The position numbers and the translations under genes are program-made. From NCBI GenBank assembly GCA_011800155.1, contig CM022375.1, positions 434,001 through 498,000 of the forward strand: a DNA stretch of 64,000 nucleotides. The letters run 5' to 3'. How positions within the stretch are numbered: the first letter of the stretch is position 1; every line of letters begins with the position of its first letter. Positions 23,726 through 34,815 of this stretch are shown piece after piece. The stretch comes from Flammulina velutipes (Eukaryota; Basidiomycota; Agaricomycetes; Agaricales; Physalacriaceae). The notes beneath the pieces were generated by a model. That model made no database searches and was not told the origin of the DNA. It saw only the letters and a list, made by a program, of their open reading frames with translations.

Positions 23726-24581
23726 CTCCTATACTGCCTTTTGCGCTGCACATCATTTCAAACTCGCGCCGACAGCAGACACCCTCTCCTTCTTTGTCGT
23801 TTACATGTCCCATCACATCGAACCCCGGTCGGTGGGAAATTATCTGTCCGGGATCTGCGATAAATTGGAGGTCTTCTACCCCGATGTTCGCGCGGCAAGG
23901 AACTCTCCGTTGGTTACCAAGATGCTGAAGGGGTGTAAACGTTTACGTTCGAAGCCCGTTCACCGCAAGCTCCCTCTTTCTCGTGCTCACTTGGCTCGCG
24001 CTGAGGAACACATTTCCCCCTCGTCCTCCCATAATGACTTTCTCTTCGTCTCGATGTTGGACAGCGGATTCGGCGGGTTGATGCGTCTTGGCGAGCTCAC
24101 CATGCCCGACAACCCTACACTGCGGGATTCGTCAAAATATATTCGTCGTGCAAGCGTCTGCTGGGAGGTGGATGGGTACAGTTTCATCCTACCCTTTCAC
24201 AAGGCGGACCGTACTTTTGAAGGAAATAGGATCATGATTATTGACTGCCCCGCCTTCGCAGTACGTGCTCACTTCAAGAGATATCTAAAATCCAGAGACC
24301 GTCTGTTCCCAATACACCCTTTCCTCTGGGTCACCTCGTCCGGCAACGTCCCAATGCGGCGCTGGTTTCTGAGTCGCTTCCGAGCGCTCGAGCCAGACCG
24401 TTCGTTTGCAGGCCAATCTTTGCGCGCAGGCGGCGCCACGGCTCTCGCTGAGGAGGGCACTCCACCAGAACTTATTCAAGCATCCGGTCGCTGGGCCTCT
24501 AGCACATTCCAAATCTACGTCCGGAACAATCCCATGGTCCTCAACGCCATGCTCACCGGACGACGCGCTGCCCGTGTGTGA
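23589..24581 (+). CDS. Tyrosine recombinase of the YR retroelement
   Basis: This is an uninterrupted 330-residue frame. The N-terminal half is a core-binding type region (SVYTSHLNSYTAFC, HIEPRSVGNYLSGICDKL). The catalytic half has the first arginine in GLMRLGELTMP, a lysine in the HKADRT beta-hairpin region, GQSLRAGGATALAEEGTPPE carrying the second arginine, and GRWASSTFQIYVR with W and the nucleophilic Y. In the classical H-x-x-R box the histidine is Q here; I recall the same AGQS.RAGGAT spelling in other basidiomycete relatives. Such enzymes insert the circular cDNA into the genome. It overlaps the RNase H frame and is the least damaged gene of the element. Confidence 0.88.
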   Translation: MSTQGRSTRQPTRRAWSREELVHQRNVALGLATDISTNSVYTSHLNSYTAFCAAHHFKLAPTADTLSFFVVYMSHHIEPRSVGNYLSGICDKLEVFYPDVRAARNSPLVTKMLKGCKRLRSKPVHRKLPLSRAHLARAEEHISPSSSHNDFLFVSMLDSGFGGLMRLGELTMPDNPTLRDSSKYIRRASVCWEVDGYSFILPFHKADRTFEGNRIMIIDCPAFAVRAHFKRYLKSRDRLFPIHPFLWVTSSGNVPMRRWFLSRFRALEPDRSFAGQSLRAGGATALAEEGTPPELIQASGRWASSTFQIYVRNNPMVLNAMLTGRRAARV

Positions 24582-24617
24582 TCCATCTTGTGGTCACCTT
24601 TCTTCCCATCCACCTTA

Positions 24618-25778
24618 TGCACTAGCCTTAATTAATTATACCAGTCTAATAAGAGGGCATCGTCATACATTATCTGCTCTTGTTAGACTAGCCCATATAA
24701 TTAATTGTCCCCTCCAGTATGATAATTAGTTGTCTGCACTGGTGCAGATTAGATACTAGATAGCTAGATAGAGATAGGCCAGATATGGACAGCAGATAGA
24801 TAGCAGCATTGATAGGATGAGCAGGGGATGGGGATATGTGGCATCAGGAACTACAGATCAGGGGAAATGATGGGGCTGATGGGGCAGGGGATGGGGATGG
24901 GGCAGGGGGATTGGGGGCAGGGTACAATTGTGGCACCAGCATAAATGCTGGGCTATTGCCAGGGTATAGGGTGGGTATATGGGGGGTATATAGAGAGTGT
25001 AAAATAGAAAGTCTTAAAAGTAGCAGGAACAGGCAAGGACAGGTGGTAGCTGCTGAAACCAGCAATAAACGATGTGTGGCGCATTTTTGACGAGGAGCAC
25101 ATACCTCGGATCCACTAGGCGTTGGTCTGGCTGTATTCTCCTTAAAATTTAGATGTGTGCAGCATAAAGAACCATGTGAAAAGACGAAGAACTGGTTGAG
25201 AAACAAGCCAAACATTAATGAAAACGTACCAAAAAGGGAGCAGCACTTTGCCCTCGCATTGGGGTGACCCAAAACCACTTGGAGGTCGTCCATAGACCTT
25301 TGGGGCATTGCATATAACACTTAGTTAGGTCCCCAGGTCAACAGAACCCTTAGATATGATCAAAATACCCAAAAATTCCGCCAGACATCGTCGAGCCACC
25401 CCACCTGCTTGCCATCATCTAGGGACATCTTATATTCAAAGATATGTGTATATACTCTTATAATCATGAGTTAGATGAGGTCTGGAGTGTCAAAAATGCG
25501 GTCAAAACCTTGGATATACCCCAAATAATGTCCCACAAGAAAGCACACATACCATCAACTTCCCCTGACCTCTGGGTCGTCACAATGTGTTTTATTATTA
25601 TTATAGATGATGTATTAACACCCTAGAGGTTTCCCTACTGTCTGTAATCTGCACCAGTGCAGACAACTAATTATCATACTGGAGGGGACAATTAATTATA
25701 TGGGCTAGTCTAACAAGAGCAGATAATGTATGACGATGCCCTCTTATTAGACTGGTATAATTAATTAAGGCTAGTGCA
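24618..25778. mobile_element. 1,161-bp non-autonomous element with 134-bp perfect inverted repeats and TA target site
   Basis: Bases 24618-24751 are the exact reverse complement of 25645-25778 as far as I can check by eye; both begin TGCACTAGCCTTAATTAATT. TA flanks both ends (24616-24617 and 25779-25780), as for Tc1/mariner-like insertions. The interior matches 16,440-17,240. No transposase is present. It sits 36 bases after the recombinase stop codon, in what would be the 3' end of the retroelement. Perfect arms suggest recent movement or gene conversion. Confidence 0.85.
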
Positions 25779-27211
25779 TAGGGTGTCCCATCTCGCCTGC
25801 CTCTGCGACTTTCCCTTCCATTGTTCTAGCATCTTAGCGACACACACACGTTCAATCGCACTCTGGCCCCCCGTTGGCCTCTGGCGCGCTTCGGGGGGTT
25901 CTCTTTTGGCCTAAAATAACGCGTGACTAAGGAATTGGTTACATGGTAATTTACCTCGACCCAAATGCAACAAAATGGGCAGGTTATTTACTTGGCACGT
26001 GACATCCACCCACCAGTCTATAGTGCACCACAATGTTACCTCAAACGGAAGTGGTACCAATGACAATTTTACAGTCAGACTTGAGTACTGGGTATGTTAG
26101 TCATACTTCTATTGCATATAGCTATTACTGTTGGATTACTTGTCTAAGTTGTCTGTGAGAGCTAGAATCAAAACAGCCCACAACTTACAAGTGCTTGCTG
26201 TGTGTGGCGACGTGGCGTACACAGCTATTACATACTTGGTGTCATGAGAAGAAGGAGACTGAAGTTGAGTACTGTGATGTAATTCTGCCATTCCAGCACT
26301 GTGATTGTAATTTCGGTGGATCTTGAGCTGCCGAAGCATGTGGCGGGCGGCGGTGCGCCACGTAAATTGGGCGCGCCTAAGATCACGTGTAGGGCTAACA
26401 CGTGCTGTAATTTACCTAGGTAATTTACACCCTCGACAGTGACCACCAGGTAAATTACAGGTAAAAAAGTTTTCAATAGTTTTTTCCTCAACCCTAGTTC
26501 CAGTCCCAATTGCCGGGTACTCGATCGACTATCATCGGGAGTCGTGGCCATGTGGAGGCCGAGCGGGCGGCTAACACATGGGCAAGGATGTTGATGTTGA
26601 TGTTGTTTGTGGTACACAAGAGAGTGCGTTAAGCCCCCTCGCCCATGTGTAAGCCGCCCGCACGGCATCCACACGGCCACGACTCCCACACCAGTTTCAG
26701 CAGCGAATTTTCATCGCTGGGTCATGTGTGCAGGAATTTCGTGGGTTATGGATCCTGTGGTTCCCGCCCACAGGATCCTCAGTGACACGGATGCATGCAG
26801 ACGCAGACGCAGATGTAGCAAGAACAGGAATAGATCACCCAAAAGTTATGTCAACAGATACGTCCAACTCTGTAAGAGTATCAACTATATCATCACCCAT
26901 CCCGGATCCAAACTACCTGAGTCATATAACATATTTGCTGGCATCAAAATATCCTAAGCGTCAAAAGTTTTGAACACAGCATGTATGAACCTTCCACAAG
27001 AAAAAGAAGCAGTGTCCCAATCAATTAAGAGATCTAAAGTAGCCTCACTTTGCATCGAACGCAAAGCACTGAGCGTCATTGGCAAATCCGAACGAGCAGC
27101 AATCTCCGTCACGGTTGAGAACTGCTCGCGCAGCGATAGCAGTTCTGGAGAGGCACAACACTCAACAGCGTGACAACAGAACCAACACAATCTCTATTCC
27201 CGAGGTACAGG
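25779..27211. other. Gene-free; probable retroelement tail plus small repeats
   Basis: Sequence to about 25,930 may be the 3' end of the YR retroelement. After that, words of the type GGTAATTTACC recur at about 25,938, 26,412, 26,420 and, inverted, 26,452. This suggests overlapping small inverted-repeat elements. A separate 51-bp hairpin repeat is listed. No convincing gene was found. Confidence 0.45.
26537..26687. repeat. Inverted repeat, 51-bp arms, 49-bp spacer
   Basis: The arms 26537-26587 and 26637-26687 are reverse complements with about five differences. They share GGGAGTCGTGGCC, GCGGGCGGCT and ACACATGGGC. The spacer contains GATGTTGATGTTGATGTTG. It could be a minimal foldback element or a transcribed hairpin. 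No target duplication is obvious. Confidence 0.8.
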
Positions 27212-27524
27212 TCCCCTGTGGATATCATCGCCTCTCCTATCAACCGTTCATTGGCCACTACGAAACTCGAAAGGAAAGTTGAAGCAAACAAATCGGAATG
27301 ATAGAAAAGACTTGCAAAAACCATTGATTGGATGCGGACACAGCAAGAAAACCCGACCATTGATTGGTGGGAAACAAAACAGCAAGGCAGTCTCAAGATC
27401 ATTAGCCGATAGCACCATTCTACCCATAATGAGGCAAAGATGCAGTGAACGTATCCGAAAAAGGGTCTAGGGCACGACGAAGCATGGAAGGGAAACACGG
27501 AAGAATGAAGGTCCAAGCGAACAA

Positions 27525-27905
27525 GGACGTAGGGCATAGTGAGACATAATCGACGACGAGAGACGCAGAGAGAATAGCCCGACATTGAATAAGTTGGTGC
27601 CTTCTCAGATACGTCTCTCGTCATAAACACACTGCATGAGGGCATGGGGCACAACAGAGCATGAATGGGAAGGACAAAAGAATCAGGAAACAATCGAACA
27701 AGGACCTAGGGCGTAGTGAGACATAACCGACGACGAGAGGCGCAGAGAGAATAGCCCGACAATGAATAAGTCGGTGCCTTCTCAGATACGTCTCTCGTCG
27801 TGAACGCACTGCACGATGTGGACTGCGTAAGCAAATGGCGAGAGACATAGAGAGAATAGCTCGACAATGAATAAGTCAATGCCTTCTCAGATATGTCTCT
27901 CGTCA
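27525..27905. repeat. Diverged tandem repeats
   Basis: Three units, near 27,528-27,628, 27,708-27,808 and 27,830-27,905, share GAGACATAA/GAGAGACATA, GCAGAGAGAATAGCCCGACA, TGAATAAGT and GCCTTCTCAGATACGTCTCT. The first two units lie about 180 bases apart and the third is about 130 bases further. Frames through them give repeated SEKAPTYS-like translations, but these are by-products of the repeat. Confidence 0.75.
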
Positions 27906-28198
27906 TGCGCGTACACCCCATAATGCGATATTCGGCCTCTGTGTGGTGCCAAGGCAGAGTGAGTGAGAGGAGCAGTTTGTGATGCACGCTGCGTATAGGG
28001 ACGAAGGCTGAGGTCGACCAGTCGAGGAGCAGATGTATGGCTTTGCGTAATTAGGCCAAGTCGTCCGGCCTGAGGACGTCTCCTCTGAATTCACGAATAT
28101 TGCAGGAATAATGATGTGACCGTCGTGACAGCGCAGAGAGAGGAAGACGTCCGATGGATGTTATGCGAAGTCGTCCGGCCTGAGGATGATTTGATAGT

Positions 28199-28610
28199 CT
28201 ACGATGAGTCGAGAACACACTGGGTATGAGAGCGGGTGTCGATAGAACGAGGAGACGGAGAAGGAGGGGATGGAGGCCCATAGACAACAGGTTCAGGCAG
28301 TGGATTGGTGGGAGAAACCTGTCGTTCCAAACACCGAGGATTTGACATTTCTACAACACTGGCGGGGGTTAGAAGGCCAATAAGTTCTAGTAGGATTGCC
28401 ACCCCAAAAGACCTCTGGAGTTACATATTGTGTGACTTCGTGATAAATGAGGTCGCGCAGAGTGTTTGGAAGCTTGGGATCGAGAAGGTATGGAAGAAGG
28501 ATGGTATCGATAGTTCCAGGTTCTGACCGGGCAAGTTTCTCGAGGTGTTGAGAATTCTTAACCTGATGGAAGGAGTCAGATGGTAAACGGGAAGAGCTTA
28601 CTGTGGTCAA
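28199..28610 (-). pseudogene. Unrecognised coding remnant
   Basis: Minus-strand translation gives protein-like text (QHLEKLARSEPGTIDTILLP, LRDLIYHEVTQYV, EVFWGGNP), followed after a frame change by SVVEMSNPRCLERQVSP and a proline-rich tail. Composition suggests a real but broken gene; I cannot name a family. It lies between the 130-bp inverted repeats and may be cargo of that unit or an older gene invaded by it. Confidence 0.35.
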
Positions 28611-28844
28611 GAGACGTATAGTCTATACATCCCTTGTGTTGTCTTTCAATGTATAACCATGATGGAGTAAAGCGACCGTGTCCGCATCCAATCAATGGTT
28701 TTTGCAAGTCTTTTCTATCATTCCGATTTGTTTGCTTCAACTTTCCTTTCGAGTTTCGTAGTGGCCAATGAACGGTTGATAGGAGAGGCGATGATATCCA
28801 CAGGGGATGGGCGTGACCTAAACGCACTCTCTTATGTACCCCAA

Positions 28845-28870
28845 ACAACAACAACAACAACAACAACAAC
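28845..28870. repeat. (CAA)n microsatellite
   Basis: About eight uninterrupted CAA units sit just upstream of the LINE ORF1. It may mark the tail of an older insertion or the LINE leader. Confidence 0.8.
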
Positions 28871-28996
28871 CACCATCACCACCCGACCCCGGCATCCGGT
28901 ATCGCTCATTTATGCTCAGTTTCACTCAGTCTCTTCTCTGAAATCTCGTCTCTCACATTCGTTATTGACTCACAATTTCCCGGAGAATTTTCGACA

Positions 28997-31743
28997 ATGT
29001 CCACGCCCTCTACACCGTCCCGACGTCCCCCGCTCCGACCTCCTCCTCTGTCACCTGCCCGTCCTCCCTCACCAGGCGTCGGCGCCTTTATCGCTAATGA
29101 TGGCGCTTCTTCCCTAGCCCCAAGAGGATGCGAACTGATCGTCCGAGACGTCAGACCGGCAGCAGGATTAACGGCAGCGGAAATTATAGAAGCAGCGATC
29201 CAGGCAAACACATCTTCCTCCGACGATATCTCCATCTCGCTCAAGACATCACCTTCTATCACACTCTTTCGTGTATCAATCTCCTCTGCCAAACACTCCG
29301 ACACCTACTGTTACGTACGCCTCACGCAGGATGTCGCGTCCCTTCACTCCCAACCACGCCCCGACCTTCTCTCTGACTGGATCCCCGCTATCAAAGCTCT
29401 TGACGCGTCGTGGGCTCCCGCATGGAGTCCAGCCCGCCAAGGACATGACAGGCTAACATGGGTCAAGGTTTCGAGCCTCTCTGGGAACCCGGACAAGACC
29501 GTCGCCAGGAAGGAACTCGATGTCATTGTGGCGCACCTCAAAGGTTTGGGATATCATATCACCAGCTCATGGCCATTCCCTGGTCACCGAGATGGTGCGG
29601 TCATCCTGGGGTTCACCCATGAGGTCATATAGATCTCTTAACGAGTCTGAGTTCGTTGTGATGTTGAGGGGACTACCCGGTGGATTCCTGCTCTTGTTCT
29701 GGCGCACCGAGGTCGCAGACCTTGGTAGGTGAAGAAGTCGGGCAGCGAGCTGTCGCAGATGACGGTGGCGCTTCCAAGTACGCGTTCGTCGAAGTACTAA
29801 CGCGTGCGCGAAAGTATAGGTTCCAAAAGTCTCTCGACAGTTGCAAGGGGCTTCTGTGTTGATATTGTGGGGTGATAATTCTATATATGTGTTTCTACGA
29901 CATGCTACAGTATTTATACTGTACGCTGTCGGCTTTCTCTTCCGTCTAGTTCTACGCTTAGGCCTCTCGATGCCTGCGTCATGTACCCTGATCGAGCGAT
30001 CGTGCGACGATCCGGGGTTTGAGTCCGTGATGTGATTGGCGTTCCGTCGCGTCGAGTCAGACCACCTCGCGATATGACTCTTCGAGGGTGGTAATTCTCT
30101 CCGTTCCTGTCGGCTTTGGCATCCAGATTCCCGAAGGTGCCTGGGCGCCATGCATGGCGCACAGCCTTGGTGTAATCTCTTCCCATCGATCTGGATCTTC
30201 TCGTTATCGATCGTTGCAATCCATCGATTAGTTCGGTAGCTTCCGTGTTCTGAAACGTCCATGCTTGTGCCGTGTGAAGTGCTGCGCCATATGTTCCTAA
30301 TGCGGACGCGCCGTGGATGGCGCGTTCACACGTTCCGACCTATATGGCGCTGGCGCCGTCGTGCGCCACACCCATGTTTAGTATCAGTTCTGCACTCAGC
30401 CCAAGTGCAGGCTGTACAGTCACCCGCCTTCTCAAATCGGGTCGTTCACTATTCCTCCAACGCATCATGGCGCCGCAACTCCATCACCCCCCATCACCGT
30501 CACTGTCTCCCGCCCATTCTCTCAAATCGAATCTGTATACGCTTTCGAACTCGCAGTCACTGGCATATCGCAGTATGATCCTTCCTTTCCCCAGGAGCTC
30601 GACAAGTACTTCCAGCAGGGATATCAGGACGAAAGTGGTTCCTTGTGGGTCTCCAGCCGCGTAGTTGGTGATGCCTACCTCTTCGTTATGAAGACGTGGC
30701 AGGCCACTCGACAGGTCCTCTCCCACAAGGATATCTTCGAAAGCCACGTCCAAATCAATGCCGAAGTTGATCACCCGCGCCTGGTCTTTGACATCAACAA
30801 CAGTTTGACGTTGCCCACCCGTCCTTCTCAGGTCATTCGTGATGCCGGGAAATCAGTGCAGAAAATGCTCGACGACGTCCGAAGCTCCGTGGATTCCCTT
30901 CGAGCGCAGTCCGCCACTCAGTTCGCTGCGATCAATCGACGTTTCTTAGCAGTGGACGACGGCATGAAACACATCACACAGGGAGTCCTCAATATCGCCA
31001 GTTCAGTTCAGGCTTTACAGGTCGGCATGTTTTCGCAGCAGAAACGCTTGCAACTCAGTGATGAGTGTTCCATTCTTTTGCGAAAACTCGATCGCCTCAA
31101 CACCGCACTTGATCGTTCCATTGCTCATGACCCTCCATCCGCCGCAAACATTCAAACCCAAATCAAAGAACTCGAAGCGCAGCTCGACGCCGTGGACGAC
31201 AACATTGCCAACACCGACTCTGCTATTACAAAGTCCATTGCCGCCCCTCCTACTATTCCTCCTCCCCATATCACCCCTACGTCTGTCTACCCCAGCCGTC
31301 CGCGTCCTCAGATGCCAGAAACTCCGACGCCCGCCCCAAAATGTTCCGCAGCAGAAGGCTCATCACGTCCAGCAAAACGTTCGACGTCAAGTAAGGCGGG
31401 TGCTGATAAGCGTGGTAACAACTTTGCCACCACTCAGACCCCCATGGAGTTTGATGATACTGACGCCGATGAGGTTGTAGAGATGATAGATGCTACGGGA
31501 CGAGCTTCTCAGGGTACTAGTGGTGCTGGCTCTGTACGTTTCCTTTGCTCTGGCTTTGCGGACTCTAATGGCTCAGTCTTAGGCTTGACTCCGTCCTGCG
31601 AGCTGAAGGTCTCTCCGACTCCTAATTTGACTCTTTATTCTTGCCTATGCTATATACCACTTACTTCGCTGTTGTCAAGGACGGAGTCCGGCGTGAACCA
31701 AACAACCACCCAAGTCACGATCGGACGGAGAGCGATAAGATGA
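28997..31743 (+). pseudogene. LINE ORF1 protein, interrupted
   Basis: The first part (28997-29632) starts MSTPSTPSRRPPLRPPPLSP and contains LAPRGCELIVRDVRPAAGL, AEIIEAAIQANTSSSDDISI and TLFRVSISSAKHSDTYCYVR. It ends ITSSWPFPGHRDGAVILGFT. The second part (about 30,450-31,743) resumes with TVTVSRPFSQIESVYAFELA, MKTWQATRQVL and HPRLVFDINNS. It then has a helical region (DDVRSSVDSLRAQSATQFAA, QIKELEAQLDAVDDNIAN) and a proline/serine-rich tail. This matches the layout of basidiomycete LINE ORF1 proteins, which bind element RNA. About 0.8 kb of unrelated sequence (about 29,655-30,440) and a frame change separate the parts. Confidence 0.65.
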
Positions 31744-32046
31744 AAGCAGCGAATGGAACGTAGATTGAGATATGAGAGAGCCTAGCTCGATACAGTGCTG
31801 GGATATCCGAACAGTGTAGAGACGAAGAGGACAAACTAAGGAAATATCTAGAAAGGCCGTGGATATATAAGTAGAGTGTTCGTGGAAACGATGAGCACCG
31901 ATGGTGCAATAATAAGCAATGCAGTTATGGACGGAGTATGTACGGGCTCTGACTATACTGACCCGGACCGGAACGTCTGACTTGTAGTAGTGGAAGGTTG
32001 TAGTACACCCAACGGGTGAGGAACCCATGTGTCATATGTGATTTAT

Positions 32047-32084
32047 CAGACGCGTTGCGATAAGGGCTTATCGCAACGCGTCTG
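32047..32084. repeat. 38-bp near-perfect palindrome
   Basis: Arms CAGACGCGTTGCGATAAG and CTTATCGCAACGCGTCTG flank a GG centre, giving 18 of 18 complementary bases. It lies in the spacer between LINE ORF1 and ORF2, within about 300 bases of sequence that looks foreign to the LINE. Confidence 0.9.
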
Positions 32085-33862
32085 ACCAATCGTGATGTGT
32101 CATCACAAAGATAAGCGCCACCCGACGGCCGGGGTGGGGGAAGCAAAATTGATGCGTTTCGTGACAGCTGTCGTTTTTGGCTTGTATTTCTTACTTACTT
32201 CGATTTTCTCTACTTGTTTTACGGACACTGCTATTCCCCATTGTCTCGAACTTTCGGCACTCTCCGTCGAGCTGTCTTTACTTGCTTGCCATTATGTGGC
32301 TTACTCTCTTTACTGCTCCTGTTTCTGTGATGTCTTTACCTGCTTCCTCTCTTTCTATCTATGCCTTGAATGCGAACGGAATGGGTCACGCGCTCAAGGT
32401 CCATCATATCAATTCAGCTATCAATTTCCGACGTCCCTCAGCCTTTGTTATTTCAGAGCTAAAGTCTACAACACCCGTCGCTGGGAAACTGCCTGGCAAT
32501 GACTATAACATCTTCGAGGAACAGTCTCAACCCACAGCAAAAACATGGAAATGGGGGGTAGTCCTTGGTATCCGAAAGGACATCCAAGTTGTCCAACGAG
32601 TCTCTATCTCTGACGCGGCACTTAAAGGACGGGTCGTCGCTGTTGACGTCGCTCTTTCTGACAGTAATGGTGGTGCCTTTCTGCATAGGATCTTTGCCGT
32701 CTACGCACCTTGGGACCCTGGTAATAATGATCTTACCAGAGCATTTTGGCGCTGTTTGTCAACTCTATGTGTCTCCACCCCTCATGGCTGGTCTCTAACG
32801 GGAGATCTTAACGCGACTATCTCGAACATTGAAAAGGGGTCAGGATCAGAAGACCGTTCCTTCTATTTGGCCTTCCTACGTGAAACTAATGCTTTAGATG
32901 TATGGAAGCTATATCCGGAACGTACCCGTCAGCGGGATTGGACTTGTCGTGGTAAATCTGCATCGGAAGGAGGTACAATCATTGACCGCCTCGTTGTATC
33001 TCCTACGGGTGTTTTGGATGCCCATGTCTACGCGGCAAGTCATCCCAATGATTATATCCCTGTCACTGACCATCGTCCTATTTTGGGTTTTGTGGTTCCC
33101 GCACATTCTAATTCGTCGTTCGCACCCCTTGACCTTGTTCCGGACGTGACAAGACCTCGGACGCGATACCCAAAGAAGTCGGAGAAGCATCTCTTTGCGG
33201 ACTTTGAAGAGAAAGCTCAGCATCGGGCCGAAGCATTGGATCTGTTTTCTATCTCACTCACAGACGACACATCTTGGCTACAACTCTATGCTGGGATGAC
33301 CGAAGTTCTGGTTGACACCGCAAATCAGGTTTTTGGTCGACACCAACCCTACACTGCTCGGCGACGAAACGATCTGACCTCACCGGCTATACAGGCGCTT
33401 AGGCGAGAACTTCGTCATATCGGAGGGTGCTTATTCCTTGTTCGAAAACCTACTCTAGCTTGTGTTTCAGCTACTACGAGGGCCTACTTCATGGAATTTT
33501 AACGAAATCACTCCTCTCCAGACGGGCAACCTCCAGATGTATCTGAGTTGACAAATTTGCTACGTGAACAACGCCGCTCGATCGCAAAGGCTCTATACTC
33601 TGAACGAGCACGTGAAGCATATGAGCAATCTCGCCGTCGGGATCAACACAAGATCAAGCTAGCACTGCTTTCTGGATCTACGCGAAAGCTAGTTGCACCT
33701 ATCGGAGAATATATTGGACTCCCGATGATAGTAAACAAAACTGGAAGTGATGATCTTGTCTCTACCGCTACAGCTGTCAAAAACGAAACTCGCCAGTACT
33801 TTTCGAAGCTATATCAACGACCTCCGCCTCCCAACGTTCCGAAACCATGGCTTGATTGCGAG

Positions 33863-33965
33863 CCATAGCTGTACTACACAGACAAAAGGTAGGGGATCTA
33901 TCCCTAACGCTGTTTTGCAAGTGTGGGGTTCTATCCCTACTGGGCTTGAGGGAATGCCTGTTCTG
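33863..33965. repeat. KDZ2 left terminal inverted repeat
   Basis: This aligns without gaps to the reverse complement of 59102-59204 for at least the first 55 bases. Conserved words are ATCCCTA, TTTTG and TCTATCCC. Identity is moderate, so the element is not young or its termini are naturally loose. Confidence 0.7.
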
Positions 33966-34815
33966 GCCTGTACCTGCCACAGCTTGGTAAGCCTCCCGCC
34001 CCGCCAATGTATGATCAGGTACACCACACCGGAAAGCTCCTTTGGGACAGTCCTTTTCCCGCCATCAATCCCCGCAAATACGTCCCAATATATTCAGCCC
34101 GGCAGTATCCGGTATGCCGCTGATCCCGTGTGGCGCACATATAATTACATTTCAATCAGGATCGTTACCCAACCCGCTCAGTGATACCTTGCGCTGATCG
34201 CACCTATTCCATGTCAACTGCAGGTGACCAGCTCAGTATCTCCCGAATGACAGCTCCCGGCCGCTGCCGTGCAGGTGGTGCACCTTGGAAAGCGCCGGTA
34301 GCGGCAGCGTTAACTCTGTAATGTGCTGTAGTTCAATGTTTGCACTATTCCCCACTGACACGCCAATTAGATTTACGCAGAATAACCATATCCGGCCACT
34401 GCCGTGTTGGTGGCGCACCTACATTAGCCCTTTACCAGCGGGATTGTAGCCCACCCAGTGATCACACAGTAAAGTGTGAGCAACGTCTGAATGACGGGCA
34501 AACTGTTAGCAATTCCCTTACCTTGCTGTTGCACTAATTATTAATAGCAGCTTTGAGCTTCGTACCCATTGGATCGATACATAGAAATAAGATTGGCGTC
34601 AGGCTGGCATGCGAGGAACAACAACATATCTCTAGCCAAAGCCTACAAATTAAAATCTACGTGTACGTTCATGTAAAATTCATCAAGTCCATCCAAATGA
34701 CATCATGCGGCAACTTCTGGCCCCTTTGAATGTTCTAAGTTACATCTAAGTACATGTAAAATAAAACTCGGTCGCAAAGACGCGACAAGTAGTCTACCAG
34801 TATCACTTCAGACCG
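33966..34815. other. KDZ2 left subterminal region, no gene
   Basis: There is no supportable coding frame. Short GC-rich inverted words such as GGCCACTGCCGTG/GCCGCTGCCGTG and GGTGGCGCAC/GGTGGTGCAC recur around 34,250-34,440. These are the kind of subterminal repeats that transposases bind (inference). Confidence 0.4.

Larger units (their letters stand above)
14400..25900 (+). mobile_element. Tyrosine-recombinase retrotransposon (DIRS/Ngaro-type), multiply interrupted
   Basis: The order on the plus strand is gag-like (pieces between 14,436 and 21,574), reverse transcriptase plus RNase H (about 21,500-23,725), and tyrosine recombinase (23,589-24,581). This is the layout of YR retroelements, which integrate with a recombinase instead of a DDE integrase. 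I could not find the split or inverted terminal repeats that define Ngaro or DIRS types, so the ends are guesses. Four later insertions lie inside it at 14,569-15,998, about 16,290-17,285, about 17,820-21,085 and 24,618-25,778. Removing them leaves an element of roughly 4.5 kb. Confidence 0.75.
27212..28807. mobile_element. 1.6-kb unit bounded by exact 130-bp inverted repeats
   Basis: Bases 27212-27341 and 28678-28807 appear to be perfect reverse complements, beginning TCCCCTGTGGATATCATCGC. The interior holds tandem repeats (27,525-27,905) and a minus-strand coding remnant (28,199-28,610). No transposase and no clear target duplication were found. The right arm lies about 35 bases before the (CAA)n tract that precedes the LINE. 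So the arms could instead record an inversion or an inverted duplication of LINE-adjacent sequence. Confidence 0.7.

Noticed and set aside
27109..27693. 194-residue minus-strand frame
   Set aside because: It is produced by reading through the 130-bp inverted repeat and the tandem repeats; the same text recurs wherever the repeats do.
27525..27905. Repeat series considered as a CRISPR array
   Set aside because: Units are long, diverged and unevenly spaced, there are no cas genes, and the organism is eukaryotic.
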